Assembly (NCBI RefSeq): GCF_019925205.1
Contig: NC_083566.1
Coordinates: 16,492,001-16,556,000 of the forward strand
Origin: Metopolophium dirhodum
Taxonomy: Eukaryota > Arthropoda > Insecta > Hemiptera > Aphididae
DNA length: 64,000 bases
Reading direction: 5' to 3'
Of this stretch, positions 1 through 12,984 are shown in pieces. Position numbers and translations under genes: made by a program. Numbering within the stretch: the stretch's first letter is position 1; each line of letters starts with the position of its first letter. The notes beneath the pieces were generated by a model. The model saw only the letters and a program-made list of their open reading frames with translations. It was not told where the DNA came from and ran no database searches.

Positions 1-852
1 AAATTAAATGTTAAAACTATTTATTATTTGTATTTTTATCCCAATAGTTGGATAGGTATCTAATTCTGTAATGTATGTAATAATATCTATTCATACTTCG
101 TATTGTAGATAAAGGAAGGGCAGGCTGTATTTTTTTATAAAATCAAAATAGTACATAAAAAAATTCAATTTATTAGTGCATGGAATAGAAAGATATATTA
201 TTATACGCGTACAAACTATAAACGCCTTTGTTGTTAAAAGGAACCGTGCCAAATCTCTTGACTTTACTTAAAAAAGTTTGTTTTGTGAGAGATTGTTTTT
301 GTCTTTTACGTAACCTCACTCACCATAGCAACACATTATAAAATTCAACCAAGGACGTTAGAAATGATAGCAATATTTTTGTTGTTGAAAATATTTTAAA
401 TAGGAATGTAATGAGTTATTTTAAGTTAGAAAATAGTAAGAAGTTTTTGTTTTGTAAATTTTAATTGAAAAATGTATGACAATACTATTAGTCGATAAAT
501 TAATAGTATTCATAGTTTAAATTAATTAAACAAAATTAAAAAAATATTGGATAAATCAGATATTTTGAAATGCTTGTTTTATTTTGCAGTTTATAATATT
601 ATTATATTGACGTAAATATGTTTTTGGTCAGGGAAACGATATTTTATTTTTCTAACCAATTTTGTTGTTATGGTATGACTTATTTATAAAAACATATTTA
701 TTATGATTCATAGATTTTCCTCGTAGAGAAAAAAAATCGAGTAGGGTGCTATAGTTTTTATAAAATATTTACTATAAAATACGGAGATTGTGGCAGTTGT
801 TAGTTTTTCTAATTTATTTAAAAATACTTTTACTGATAAAAATAATAAAATA

Positions 853-1128
853 GTGGCTTGGTGTGGCTTGGTGTGTGCATTCAGTCACGAAACCCATTTT
901 GAGTGTACGCACTAGCCAGTATCACTAGCTCCCGGATGGGTGACCACCCGAGATTATTAGTGACAAATCCTTGCCACACATACTCACACGTGTTAAAAAT
1001 CCTACAGTATCCTCCCCACAGTACATTAACCTGAGTACCTAACTTCAGGGTACCTAACCTCAGTTGATGAAGACTTAAAAAAAAGTACAATAAAAAAAAA
1101 CAATAATAATAATAAAATAAAATATATC
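853..1128 (+). repeat. Candidate 5S-rRNA-like SINE
   Basis: A block unlike its AT-rich surroundings. It starts with a tandem TGGCTTGGTG and carries GGATGGGTGACC at 934-945, which is identical to the box C internal promoter element of 5S rRNA as I recall it. It ends in an A-rich tail from 1077, interrupted by AAT triplets. GCCAGTATCACT just before box C weakly resembles the 5S sequence preceding its box C, but the spacing is longer. A head with a polymerase III box, an unrelated body and an A-rich tail is the layout of 5S-derived SINEs (SINE3). I see no clear target duplication because the flanks are low in complexity. It could instead be a chance box C match inside another repeat. Confidence 0.5.
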
Positions 1129-3520
1129 TGGCCGATAAAAATTATCAATAATAATTTTGATTCAATTATTTCTAAAGTAGGCATGAGTTTGTGATTTAGT
1201 CAATTATTATAATAATCCATATGAAAAACAAATATGACTAGGCTGATCCGGTTGTTTTTCAGTCATTTAAATACAATTTTGCTTTAACTAATAATAAATT
1301 TACTTGAATTTCTTTATTAATATGGATTCAGTGAAAATAAAAAATACTAAGTATTATTTTATAATAAACCAATCTAAGTTTTAGATAAGCCATTTTTTAT
1401 GAATTATAATACAAACAATATAACTATAGATATTCGGGATTTAAATCCTAAAAACTATGTTTTTTTTTTTTTAAATGTTCTTTTAATTTGTATTTCCTTT
1501 GTTTTAACCGATAGATTAATTGAATACCTACTGAGCTATCGGCGCTTCACTCAATAATAATGTTTTACCATTCCTAAAGTAGGCTTTAATAAAAATATAT
1601 CTGATCGAGTTTTCGTGATTCTTGTTTTTTTATAGGAGTACTATTTAACGCCACAATAATTATGGCTCCAAAAACTATGGACGTTGCCCGAAAACGATTA
1701 AGGTTAATACGCTTAATTTCGAGTAGTTTCTTAATTCTTTGTTCATTTCAAAACCAGTGATATATAATCCACTCTAGATTGCAACGTCGTGCTCGGGTAC
1801 AACATTGAGGGAACAGTTGTTAAAAAGCGCGTACGGCATACCAATACACGGCTAATAATAATTAATTTTTTTTTTTGCCAGCTGCATTGGGGGCTTTTAT
1901 CGGGTCGTTTATAACGTCCCGCTCGTCGTTTTCCCCATCGACTTTCACGGAATAAACTCCTATAAAGACATAAAGGTTTTAGCCTTTCTCAGGCCAAGAC
2001 GGTGTGATATGAATTCGTAAGCAGAGCCCGAGAAGGGTCGATCCAGTCCGACCGACCGTAAAATTCCTGTTGAGATTTATTGTCTGTGGCCTGCGCTATG
2101 TCGTTTCTTTTTGTTTTCATTCGAATTCTTACGGGTTTTTTTTTTGTGTTCACTTCATTGTTTTCCCCATCGTACGTTAAAAACAAATCCCGTGATGAAT
2201 TTTACCAGAACGGTAGTTTTTTCCTTTAATTGTGCGTTTGGTTACTATTTGCTTTGGAATTTTCCACATTAGAGTATTGGGAAAAACTTTTACGCTGGCG
2301 CCACAAGATGAACTCGAGCCGCAATCGTATAGTCTTCCGTCACAATCTACACTCCCTTTTGTACAATATCATAGTACTTCAGAGAGCCTCGACCGACTTA
2401 GTCTAATGGATAATTTGAAAGTGCAAAATGTTTAAATTACCAAAATTAAGAGCCCCAATAAGAGCAACTAACTGTTCAAATAATACAGTACTTAAAATGT
2501 TCGAGTGAAATGTCAAAAATATATTTATTTTATGTTACTTGGACTATTTTTACATTTCTACAGTTGTAAACGAGGTAATATTATTTTCTGAAATATTCTT
2601 GTCGGAATAACACGTCTTATTACGTTCAAACATGAAATATTTTTTTAACCAATTTCAGATTTATATCATTCCTATCATTTATACGAGTTTTATACTATGA
2701 TATCGACTTATAATTTATAATCTGTATTTAATATTTTTGTTTATTATCAGAATATAAAATAATACTAATAATAAATAATAATATTGTATGGCACCATTCG
2801 CTATAAAGATTAATATTAATGGCAAGTTACCTGTTCATACCTATTATATTTATATAGTTCATGGTTTTGTTTATAGCTACTACCATTAGGTGATTTGTAG
2901 GTTTTTGGTTTATTTTAATTCAATAATTTTTAAAAAGAACCATTCCAAGAAACGTATTAAAGAGTTTAGCAAGTAGGTCAGCTAGACATTATTATTAATT
3001 GTAATGTTCATAACCATTTATGCTATGGTATATTGAAAAATATCATAAATCACGCGAGTACCACAAAGGAAGCATTTAAAATAAAATGTATTGTACTTGC
3101 AGAATAAATGTATAACATGGATATTTTAAAAAAATCAACAATAATGACATTAATAAATTAATAATGTAATGTACAATATATGACATATATAATATATTAT
3201 AATTGCGTAAAATATACCTAATGCAGTAATAATTATGATTTTATGCGTAATGTTTGGTCGGAAATCAGAATATAATTTTAAATTTTAATATTAACATTTA
3301 GGTAAATGTATTTTAGTAGGTGGTAAGAACAAAAATTATAACGATATAATGATGTGTTTATACAGTAACGTTTGCTTGTGCTACACCCTTACACGTTATA
3401 TCTACTATACTATCATGATAAATATATAAACTGTAACAAAAATGTTTATGAAATGTATAAAACATAATTTACAGTTAACATAAAATTATTATTATTATTA
3501 ATTTTTTTTTTTACTAATGA
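1129..3520. other. Intronic AT-rich DNA, nothing supported
   Basis: No gene, RNA or clear mobile element seen. The part from about 1660 to 2440 is moderately richer in G+C and contains short open frames with no recognisable protein. Confidence 0.6.
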
Positions 3521-3760
3521 CTCTTAAGGAATCAAAAATTGATACCTACTATTGACGAACTAGCCAAAATCGACTACAATAGGTTTCATTTAATAACTCC
3601 AATACCATCTAAAGCTTATAATCTCTCATCTAATGTCACGCACTATCCCTGATAACCTCCATACTACGTCGCGTCATCGCCTCAAAAGATGCTAGTGCTG
3701 TAAGACATAACCTCCTAAATTAACCAGTGTGATAAATAAATAAACTCTGTCTTAAAGGGT
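3521..3760 (+). pseudogene. Decayed LINE ORF2 C-terminus with 3' end
   Basis: An open stretch of 43 codons reads LRNQKLIPTIDELAKIDYN, then RFHLITPIPSKAYNLSSN before a TGA at 3650. After a frameshift, SRHRLKRC follows, then a TAG. The layout (a short helix before LAKIDYNRF, a spacer, then an RLKR block near the end) resembles the C-terminus of Jockey-like non-LTR retrotransposon ORF2 proteins. Their usual ending RLKRxWCRDLL is partly preserved, with TGG of the Trp apparently mutated to TAG. The following 50 bases look like a 3' untranslated end with AATAAATAAA. No target duplication was found. The family assignment comes from pattern memory and needs a translated search. Confidence 0.5.
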
Positions 3761-4838
3761 TGTATCAATAGATGGCTTCTCTCGCCACGTGTTTTTGTTT
3801 ATACCTGCGTTACTTATTATTAGTATGTACATTATCAAATTTACTCTTTTTGTTTGAAATACAGATACTAAAAATTATTTTGATATTAACAAAATCCAAC
3901 TAGGTATAACCTCTGCACTAGCATATTAAACGCTTTGTAAAATCTTTTAATGTTTAATAGTCTTAGTCGTACGAGTTTATGAATTGAAAATAAAAAGAAA
4001 TACCTTAGCGAAAAAGAGGAAAACTGAACTAAAATATACTTAACGAGATAACTTATATCATAAAATCATTTCAATTTTTAATAACCACTGTAGAAAATTT
4101 GGAATTCATTTATCACAAGTAGCTATTTATTTATTTCATTGTCTTGCAATTGATTTTACCAAAAAAATTATTTTTTGTTTATATGCGGGGACCTTAATTG
4201 TATCTTCAAAATATTTACATTAGACTGATTGTTGACCATTATAAAACCATGTTTGGTTATAGTTTCATAAAACCGTATCTATGGACTGTGCAGTAAAAAT
4301 GTAGACATTTACACGATGTATCCAGAAGTCTCCCAACGCGACGACCGACGAGTCAACATTGCCTTATCGATTACCGGTATTGTCCCGGTGCCGTATCAAC
4401 AGTTCTTCGTTTCAGTGCTTCAATACTCAACTGTCTCCACTTTTTTTTATATTAAGTCCCCTGCAGTGACTTTCAGCCGCTTTTGGTTTCCGGGATTCTT
4501 CTATTATACCCATACCTCAGAAGTATGGAAACTGTGCTTCGCGGATTCAAAAGGCTTCGTGAGAATTTGTCAGATACATGGCACATGAGAGAAAAAAAAT
4601 AATGTGGTTTACCTCATGTGTTACAACCACAGCAGTCGTTGAAATGTCATGTGCCTTCGTTGACATCACCCATGTTGTTCGTTAAAAACTCGAATTCCTT
4701 TAAAACAAAAAAAAAATTTAAAGATTTTCTTCTAAGAATTTCTCTCTAATGTCTAATATTTTGTTATAATATTCAACCTTAAAAGAATTGAAATTTGAAC
4801 TCATATAAAAAAACTCGTATTTTTCAGAATACATAGTA
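3761..4838. other. Intronic DNA, nothing supported
   Basis: Contains one 90-codon open frame at 4316-4588 in G+C-richer sequence. I do not recognise its product, and it has no homologous-looking domain. A small inverted repeat (GCACATGAG and CTCATGTGT) flanks 4581-4623. Confidence 0.5.
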
Positions 4839-4846
4839 TTAAAAAC

Positions 4847-5274
4847 CAAGGATAGGTTTAAGTTAACTTTAACTTAACTTAAATTTTTTAAATGTAATTT
4901 TCATTAACTTAATTTTTAACCTGACTGATTTTTATTGTTATAAATTTAATAAATAACAAGTTACTTTTAATCGAATCCAAGTTACGTTGATTTATAAATA
5001 ATAAAACAATAAATATAATACAATTATTATTGATGATGCATCTTGCATAAACATTCACTTTTTATTATTTTAAACCATATTACTGGCTAGGTATTTATGC
5101 GTTAAAAAAAAAATAAATAAATAACTTAACTTAATAATATGTTGGTTGTAAGTTTCCATATAACTTAAATTTGAAAAAAAAAATAGGATAACTATTAACT
5201 TTAAACTTTTTAAAATATTTTCTATCAATTTAACTTAACTCAATTAAAAATAATCACTAACTTGCCCAGACTTG
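4847..5274. mobile_element. hAT-type MITE with perfect 8-bp target duplication
   Basis: A 428-bp element flanked by the 8-bp direct repeat TTAAAAAC (4839-4846 and 5275-5282). The termini are imperfect inverted repeats: CAAGGATAGGTTTAAGTTA on the left and CAAGTCTGGGCAAGTTAG inverted on the right. Several AACTTAACTT-type motifs lie next to both ends in mirrored orientation, as expected for subterminal transposase-binding repeats. There is no coding capacity. An 8-bp duplication with CA-starting short inverted ends points to the hAT superfamily; the autonomous partner is not in the window. Confidence 0.8.
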
Positions 5275-5873
5275 TTAAAAACTCAGACTTAACGCCAAGT
5301 ATTTAGCGCGATTTTTGGTGTTCGAACAATAATATTAGGCTAATTCCGCGCCACTTCAGCTATTGCATCACCGCGTGGGATTACTACGGATAGCAAGCAG
5401 TTTGTTTCTTGCATTTTAACGGTTGATCGCCACGGTAAAGAGGTATAACGTCCACGTGTCTGTATACTGTTGGTTTCTGGGGGGAGTAAATAATAAAAAC
5501 TAAACGAATGTTTCGTTTGGCCGAAACGTGTATGAACGGTCCAATGACGTTTATGCAGGACGATAAAAAACAATAGTTCGGCCGACCGTAATAGCAGGAG
5601 AAGGGGGGGAGCGATACGATTCTAATATTTCGGACTTGAAGTGTCTCTCTAAACGTCGATAAACGGCAAACGGTATCTCGCCTGCGATCCCTGTTATTCC
5701 CTCGTATTACAACCTTTATTGTTTTAGCAAAATAACACTTACACTCAAAGACGCTGACGACATCTGTGCGAAGTGCTCACCATAAAATCTAGTGAATTGA
5801 AAAAAAAAAGAAATTGCTAAATTTTCTTCTTATTCTTCTTCGAAATTCTACTAGTAGTTATCTTTTTGAAAAC

Positions 5874-5992
5874 GGTAATTTCACACTATAAAATGTATAG
5901 TGTGAAAATTACTGTTCTTTATTATTTTTTAAAAAACAAAAATTCGTAGTTTTTATTCTTAAAAGTATTTATGGCATAAATACTTTTAAGAA
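5874..5992. repeat. Two adjacent near-perfect hairpins
   Basis: The first has arms at about 5875-5890 and 5896-5912 around TTTCACACTATA, with a loop of five bases. The second has perfect 16-bp arms at 5956-5971 and 5977-5992 (TTCTTAAAAGTATTTA) with a five-base TGGCA loop. They are separated by 43 bases of AT-rich DNA. They may be palindromic MITE remnants or foldback ends; a small-RNA precursor is also possible. Confidence 0.6.
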
Positions 5993-6639
5993 AAACCCAA
6001 TTATTGAATTATATTCATCAAATAGTTAATATCATCCATGTTATTAATACAATACTGAAAACAGTTGTTATAACACCTATTGAATGACACTACCAACCTC
6101 AAATTTGAATTTTTATTATGAACGCCTGGGATTGAGTTTTCATGTTAAACGAACAATTATTGTTTGATGTCAAAATAAAAACTGATAGGATAAACATTGT
6201 AAAGTATATTGGACATTATTTCAAGTATTTTTATATTATTATTATTAAATAACAATTATAAACGTAATTTTGATTTCGGCATTCCATTCGTAACCCCGTT
6301 TTCAATAGACCTTGAAAAATATATAAATAAGTAGGTTAATAGGTAATTTAGTGAAAATCTGTTGACAGTATTAACGAATACATTTAACAATATTATTAGT
6401 TTGATCGTAAGAGTAAAGGGAGGAAAACCATTTTATGGTACCGTTTTTAACGTTTCCTGCAGGACAAAATAGTATTCTATCGGGGTCGCCGTATCTTCTA
6501 AACACCCCGTATAACAATAATAGTAATACAACAAAACAAAAATTGAACATAAAATAATGTATTAAATACTTATTATTATTTATTTTGTAATTCCGTATCA
6601 ATAATATAAAAGTATCAGCTAAACACATACACGCGCGCA

Positions 6640-7440
6640 AACCACTCATAAAACGCAAACTTTTACCAAATCGTATAAATTTCGCACGCGTCCGTTTTCG
6701 ATCCGATCGTTTTCGCTTCGAATCTTTTTTTTTTTCACGGCACTTGTGATTTATGTACGTCGGGTTTTACGCCACACCCCGTCGACGACGGCGTTTATTA
6801 TATTATTTTTGTCGCTCGCGATTTTTTTTTTCTAGCCTCGCAGTACACGCGGCTTGTAATAAATCCGATTTTTTTTTTTTTTTAATTCGAAATCATTTGT
6901 TCTCCGCTTTATTTTCCATTAAGCCGTCACACCCGGGCGGCCGACGGTCCAACGACGCTGAGGAGGTATAGTGGCACGGGCGGACGTGACGGCCACGGCG
7001 GGCGGCAATCGACTGCACGATGACCGTAGTTTCTGTACAATATAATATAATTTATATATATCACATGACTACCTACAACTGTATCGGGTGTACACGCGGT
7101 TTGTGGTGACAGCGGTATATAGCGGCTTCGGAGGGGGTTGCCGGTCGCGGTGCAGTTTCCGGGCGAATACCTGTGCGGGGGGCGGCCGGCGAGTACAAGC
7201 GAAAATCGGTCGGTCGTGTTTTAGGGGATGGACGCGATTAAGCGCCATGCGACCGATCGGGGTGAACGGACGTCGCACGTCATTCGATCCGGGCCAAGTC
7301 CGGTTAGGTTATTATTATTATCATGTTGTACTGTAATTGTACACGTCGTGTCTGTGCTGCTCTGACAACAATATCTGGTGATTACGCCGATTGTCATCCT
7401 GCGATGGTCGTCCATTGCGAGTGACTCGTTCATTCTGGCA
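6640..7440. promoter_or_regulatory. CpG-rich block, candidate promoter or regulatory region
   Basis: About 0.8 kb that is markedly richer in G+C and CpG than its surroundings. It contains a TATATAG at 7116-7122 and a CAGTT initiator-like site at 7153. Open frames on both strands here follow from the composition and encode nothing I recognise. In an AT-rich insect genome such blocks often mark transcription starts or conserved enhancers. It cannot be the main neuroligin promoter unless N-terminal coding exons lie between it and 39193, and none were found. Confidence 0.35.
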
Positions 7441-7915
7441 CGAAGTATTATATAATATTATCATTTTAATGTTAGTATTATTAAATCAAAGTGCACTCGC
7501 TTAGGAGAATTGTATTTTTTTCATACACGTCATTGTTAAGAAAAACATTCGTAAGGTTCTATCCACGTTATATTATTCACGTGTCAATATACACAGTCGA
7601 AATGGATGACGTTTTAAATAAAAGGTCATAATAATATTTGAATGATAAATTTTATATTTCAAATTATGGTCTTTTTTGGTGAAAACATACGTAAACTTTT
7701 AACAAACTAAATAACAAATAACAAATACTTAACTCGTTACTCATATTATACTATAACTAATAGCTGAAAAAACATATTAGGTATATGAATAATACAAAAC
7801 CCTTATCTATAAGATACATATATACATAAATTAATACATAAATGTCGGCGGTAACATGTATTTTTGATGGTAACAAAATTAATACCAATGAAATAAACAG
7901 ATCTTATTTCCATCT

Positions 7916-8075
7916 CTAAAGGCGCACTTCTAGGCTACGTAGCCACTCTAGTGCCTCGGTGTCGCCTTTGTGGAGCCCTTCTGTTTTTCCTTCATATTTT
8001 GTTAGACAGCATATCGACGATGTGCTTGATGATTTGAACCTGTCCACATTCACAGAGTGGTGTATCTGACATTTT
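7916..8075 (-). pseudogene. LINE reverse-transcriptase ORF2 C-terminus, frameshifted
   Basis: Read on the minus strand. One frame gives MSDTPLCECGQVQIIKHIVD, with a C-x-C...H arrangement like the terminal CCHC-type motif (CxCG...HIVxxC) of many insect LINE ORF2 proteins. Near 7995-8010 the frame shifts to CCLTKYEGKTEGLHKGDTEA, then LEWLRSLEVRL and a TAG at 7916. That is the usual ending of these proteins: a Leu-rich EAxxWLxxLDxxL tail. It shows an old copy broken by a single-base indel. The 5' part (RT and endonuclease domains) is not recognisable further up. The clade cannot be fixed from this fragment. Confidence 0.6.
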
Positions 8076-8085
8076 CCATTTTTCC

Positions 8086-10989
8086 AAAAGAAAAGAAAAT
8101 TCAAAATCACTTGCTCGCCTTTTTTATTATTATTTTCATTCGATTTGATCAGCTCTACAGAACTTGTACTAGTGTCGTCGGTATACAATTTAAATTTATC
8201 AAAAACATTTACCCACCGTATATATACGTAGATACATTTTGTAATTTTTATGTTGATGTTTATCATGCACTTCGTTGAATGATTACATTTATATGTTTAG
8301 ATAGAATTGACGCATGGACATTTTCATTTCAGCCCATTGTATTTTTTTCGAGATTTAATACAAATAAAAATTATAATTCAATGTATAGGCATATATTGTT
8401 TATCTAATGGCTATATGTTCAATATCAGATTTGTAACATAAATCATATTTTTATATTTCTCAGGAAGTGCGTATTAAAAATATCATATTTATAGTTATAC
8501 TCATTCCCACATTTGTTTCATAATATATAATATTTATTCGTGCATTGCAGGGATAGAAATTAAATATGTATATATTGTGTTTACACGTATTATTTCTAAA
8601 TATACGTTTTTTGAAGTGTTTTATAGGTATAAAAAAACAATATTACGTATTTACATATTATAAAAAACGGCTTATATTGCCATTGAGTTTCGATACGTAC
8701 TCGACGCCTCAATAGTATTACATTGCATAGTCTAGGTAGGTATATTAGTTTTTTTTTCAACAAGTATTCGTGCATAATTTTATGCATTGCTCGTAGTCAC
8801 TGTTTTTTGAGTGCCCGATTGGAAACGAAATGTCAATGTGTATAGCAAAATACGTATTCAAAACCTCTGTGCGCAGGACGTAATATCATTATTACACGTC
8901 AATGTTAATTTCCATTTAATTTTTTCGAAATATAAATTTAAAAACGGTTTCAAGTCCAAATTCCAGATAGATGAGATATCCGTCACCTACAATATAATAT
9001 TATATAAATATTGTTGTATATTCATTTATAATGCTGTTATTTCATGAAATAGTTGAAAAGTCAAAATGTCATAAATTATCAATTTCTGTTAAGTATTTCA
9101 AAACGAATGATAATATTTTAAACTTGAGGCTGTATATGGCAAAGAATAATGTCATATACATAAAACGACAAGGGTTATACTTACGAGAACAGACACGGTA
9201 GGACATAACTGTTATACATATATATATAATATTATATTGTACACTATACAAATAATGTACCTATTCGCCGCCGCACGCGTTAGCCATACGTTTTGTATGC
9301 TCATTCTCGACCGGAAGACGTCACGCTTCGCCGACGTGATTTACACGCCGTACGACGTCCACAATGGCTTTATATAATAGATTCACCCATGAATTAATAT
9401 AATATTATACACGCAAAGACGCGCATTTCACGTCCAGTGTCGTCTGCAAATTTACTGACCATGTTGTGTTATACCATTAGTTCGATACCCATCAAATGCG
9501 TCTTCCGTTGGGTTTGACGAGGGTCGTACATTTTTCTTATTTTTTTTTTTTAATGGAAAAATACCATTTTATAGGCTCTTTGGACGTATTGAACACATCC
9601 CGTGTGCGTGCCTCCGACGAGTATCCTGCATGGACGCGGCGGCGAAGTTTGTCTATCAATTTCTGGACACTGCACGCTGCTGTTGTACCTAAGCGGCTTT
9701 TTCATACATACCTACTAAAAATTTGTTTTAATAGGATTATACTGAGTATCGTATGGAAATTATCAATTTATCGATTGTACTCGTGAGTACTTACTGTAAC
9801 TGTATCACTATTGACACGATTTTCAATTGATTATGCCAAGAAAACAATATTAAGATGCATCATTTTTAAATTTTTTTTTAAACCCACATTATGTATTCAT
9901 CAAAAATTTATTTGGAACGAAAAAAAATAATGGACATTAAATCAAAAACAAAATGTTCATACCCAAACACAGTAACTTAGTTGATACATATATTTATTAT
10001 ACAAGGCTCTAATAATTAAAATTATGTAAAATTAATATTCAATAGACAAACCAATAGTAATAGTTCGAACACTACATTTGATATAAAAGTTAGGTCTTAA
10101 TAGAGAAATTAAAATGTCCATTATCAATTATACAATGCATAAAATTATCCAGCATATACTTGGGATAAAATTTGATTTATTCCATATCATCAATATCATC
10201 CAGGTAGGTAGTGTAAATGTTTATATTAATACTTATATTATAAATATGCTGATGTCTGATGTATAAATATGTTTTTACAAATAATAATTATAAGAATATT
10301 ACACGTACCGTATAAATATATGCAATATACATTATAGGTTCTTTATATTACGCTGAAAGGAAGCTGAATATAGGAATAATGTGTGTAAACAATAATAAAT
10401 TGTGTTAGATAGGTAGTGAGTAGATAAAAATATGTAATAGTTTGTTTAACAAAAAGTTTAAATAAAACTAAAGCGATGTTAGAACCTTCACTCCGAATTT
10501 ATTATAATAATTAATACAAACAATAATTCCAATGTAAGTGGGTTAGATATTGAATGAGCAAGAGTTGACATGCCGTGAAAAATTAATTAGTAATATTGAT
10601 TATTATTGATGTATGTTGTAAAAAGTAATATAATTAATAATATACCTTTATCTTCAACTAAATTAAAACGAAAAATTAGTAGGTATAACAAATTAAAAAT
10701 ATAAGTGCTCAAGTGTCAATACAATGATCGATGGACAGTAAAATAAAAAAAATGAAAATGTACATAGTAAAAGTATTCACGAAACAAAAAGTTGAAGGAC
10801 CTAATGGAAAACGTATTCGTTCATTTTGATGCAAAATAATTTAAATAATTCCATTACCAATTTAACGTATGATGAATAATTTTGCACTTAACGTGTGTTG
10901 TATAGTAATTCTATGTACATAATCGTCACAATCTATTTATCAAATCACGCGTATTGACTATGATAATAATTTATCTTAAAAATCATTAA
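8086..10989. other. Intronic DNA with a short CpG patch
   Basis: AT-rich, with no supported gene. A CpG-dense patch at about 9260-9380 includes GACGTCACG, a CRE-like site. The sequence at 9420-9790 is moderately G+C-rich and open in one frame, with no recognisable protein. Confidence 0.45.
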
Positions 10990-10997
10990 ATCTATAC

Positions 10998-11775
10998 CAG
11001 GGCTTGAAACCGGTTACTGGTTTTTACCGAAAACCGGTAATTTCCCGGAATTTTGGGGAACCTATAATCGGTTATCGTTATTATAAACCTATTTGTACTC
11101 CCGGTTATCGGTTACCGGTTACCGTGACAATTTTTCAGCTAACATAAAACGTTATAATAACGTAATATGTTTTAACCAGTTAAGAACCGATTACCGGTAT
11201 TTATAAATACTGACTACCGTTACGTATGAACTATAATAATATTATGTTTAATTTATTTTAGCTACATAAATGATTATACGCTCGTAGCTACTAATGGTAT
11301 AATAAATAATAACTTCTTAAAACTATTCTTAAATCATACTATTGTATCTTCGTTTTTTTCCCTAGTCTCAATTCTTGTAATAATAATTCAAATAATTGGT
11401 ATTCTACATTTCTATTTCCTACCTACCTATAACATAAAATATCGTTGGTTGGTAATGAGTAATGACGGTACTCGATAGTCGATAGTCCCGGTCTCCCTCA
11501 TCGTATATTGTACTGGGAAATCTAAAAATAGCTTGATTCCTATAACAACACGAATATTGTATGAAGTATACGGGTACAAAGGTGTAGTACAATTTTTTTT
11601 TACCGGTAACCGACATTTTTTGGAAGCGGTTATTATTTAACGGTAACCTGTAATTTTGAATCTAGTACCGGTAATTGGTTACCGCTAACAACAGGACCGG
11701 TATAAAACCGGTAACTGGTATCCAAAAAAATGTCGGTAACCTAACCGATTAATTTAATAATGGTTTCAAGCCCTG
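10998..11775. mobile_element. hAT-type MITE rich in CCGGTAAC motifs
   Basis: A 778-bp element with 14-bp inverted ends CAGGGCTTGAAACC (left at 10998, inverted copy ending 11775). Roughly twenty variants of GGTTACCG or CCGGTAAC, in both orientations, fill the two ends. An internal inverted pair, GGTAACCGACATTTTTTGG at 11605-11623 and its complement at 11722-11741, could form a stem. The flanking 8-mers (ATCTATAC and AATTATAT) match at only 5 of 8 positions, so the target duplication is decayed or uncertain. CAGGG-type ends point to hAT. The 65-codon open frame inside (11419-11616, minus) is incidental. Confidence 0.72.
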
Positions 11776-11783
11776 AATTATAT

Positions 11784-12984
11784 ACTATTTATTGTTATAT
11801 AATTATGTTAAATTGATTATACACAATTTTATCACCAATCACGATATTCCAACTACGTAAAAAAATAAAAACGAAATTTGATAACGTTTTCAGCATTAAA
11901 AATCTTGATGGGTCTGTGTTGGATATGAAAGGACAGCCTCCAAACTAATTCAAATACATGGTTGTATACCGTGAATTTTAAATTATTAAAATGTCACACA
12001 AAAAAATAAAATGTATGGCCCGTCAGCGGTTGTCTGATTGCACTTTAAATAGGAATATAAGTGCAACGAAAATCGATTAGATAATAAATAAAATATATAT
12101 TTATTTATTTATAAGTAATTTGACTGATCGCCACATACTGATACGTATGATGGAAATACACTAAAATAATATCCAAACCTTCTCAATGTTATTTAAGACT
12201 TGGCTGTAAATATTGCATATAATATTAAAATTAAAATTATGTTATACCTAATTATCGTGATAAACTTGTAATTTAAAATGGAACGTCTAAAGTTGTCAAA
12301 GATTATTATACCAAATAAAAAATTAAATTAAAAAAAAAAAATTTAAATAATTTGTAACATTTTGTTTGTATAATCCTTGTCTGAAAACAATTGTTAAAGA
12401 TAAAAAAATTTAATAATAATACCATCAAAGTTTTTCGAATATAAGAAAAAATAAAAAATACATTTATTTGGCAGTTATAAATTATGTTGTTAATTTTATT
12501 TTGTTGTAAGTTGCCATAATTGTTTTTAAACTTTCAAGGCGAGAAAAGTATTTAAATAAATAATTACATCAAACAAAGATGGTCTGTCTGCCTATATTAT
12601 TAAGTATATTTTATGATATACATATTTATAACGCTGTTAAAGTAATTTATTTCAATATAAGTAATACTGTAAGTTATATTAATTATTTCCGAAATCATTG
12701 TTTTATTATATTATTTATTTATATTATTGTTATTAACTTTTGAGTCAATAAAGGATTTCTGTAGATTGACCATAAGCTAAAAATGTTTTGAAAATTTCAT
12801 TGTGTATATTATAAAATACGATAAATACCTACGTCCAAATCTTTATATTGTCAACATAAAATATTTTTGAATAACCACAAGATAACAAAAAATGTTTAAG
12901 AAAAAGTCGTTACCTATGAATCTTTACAATGAAATTGTAATATATATATATATATGAATTTAAAAATATTCATTTTTAAAGCAA
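11784..12984. other. Intronic AT-rich DNA, nothing supported
   Basis: No gene or clear element seen. A TA run lies at about 12941-12956. Confidence 0.55.

Noticed and set aside
934..945. 5S rRNA gene
   Set aside because: Only the box C string matches; the rest of a 120-base 5S gene is absent.
4316..4588. 90-codon open frame, plus strand
   Set aside because: Somewhat protein-like composition but no recognisable motif and no fit to the missing neuroligin N-terminus.
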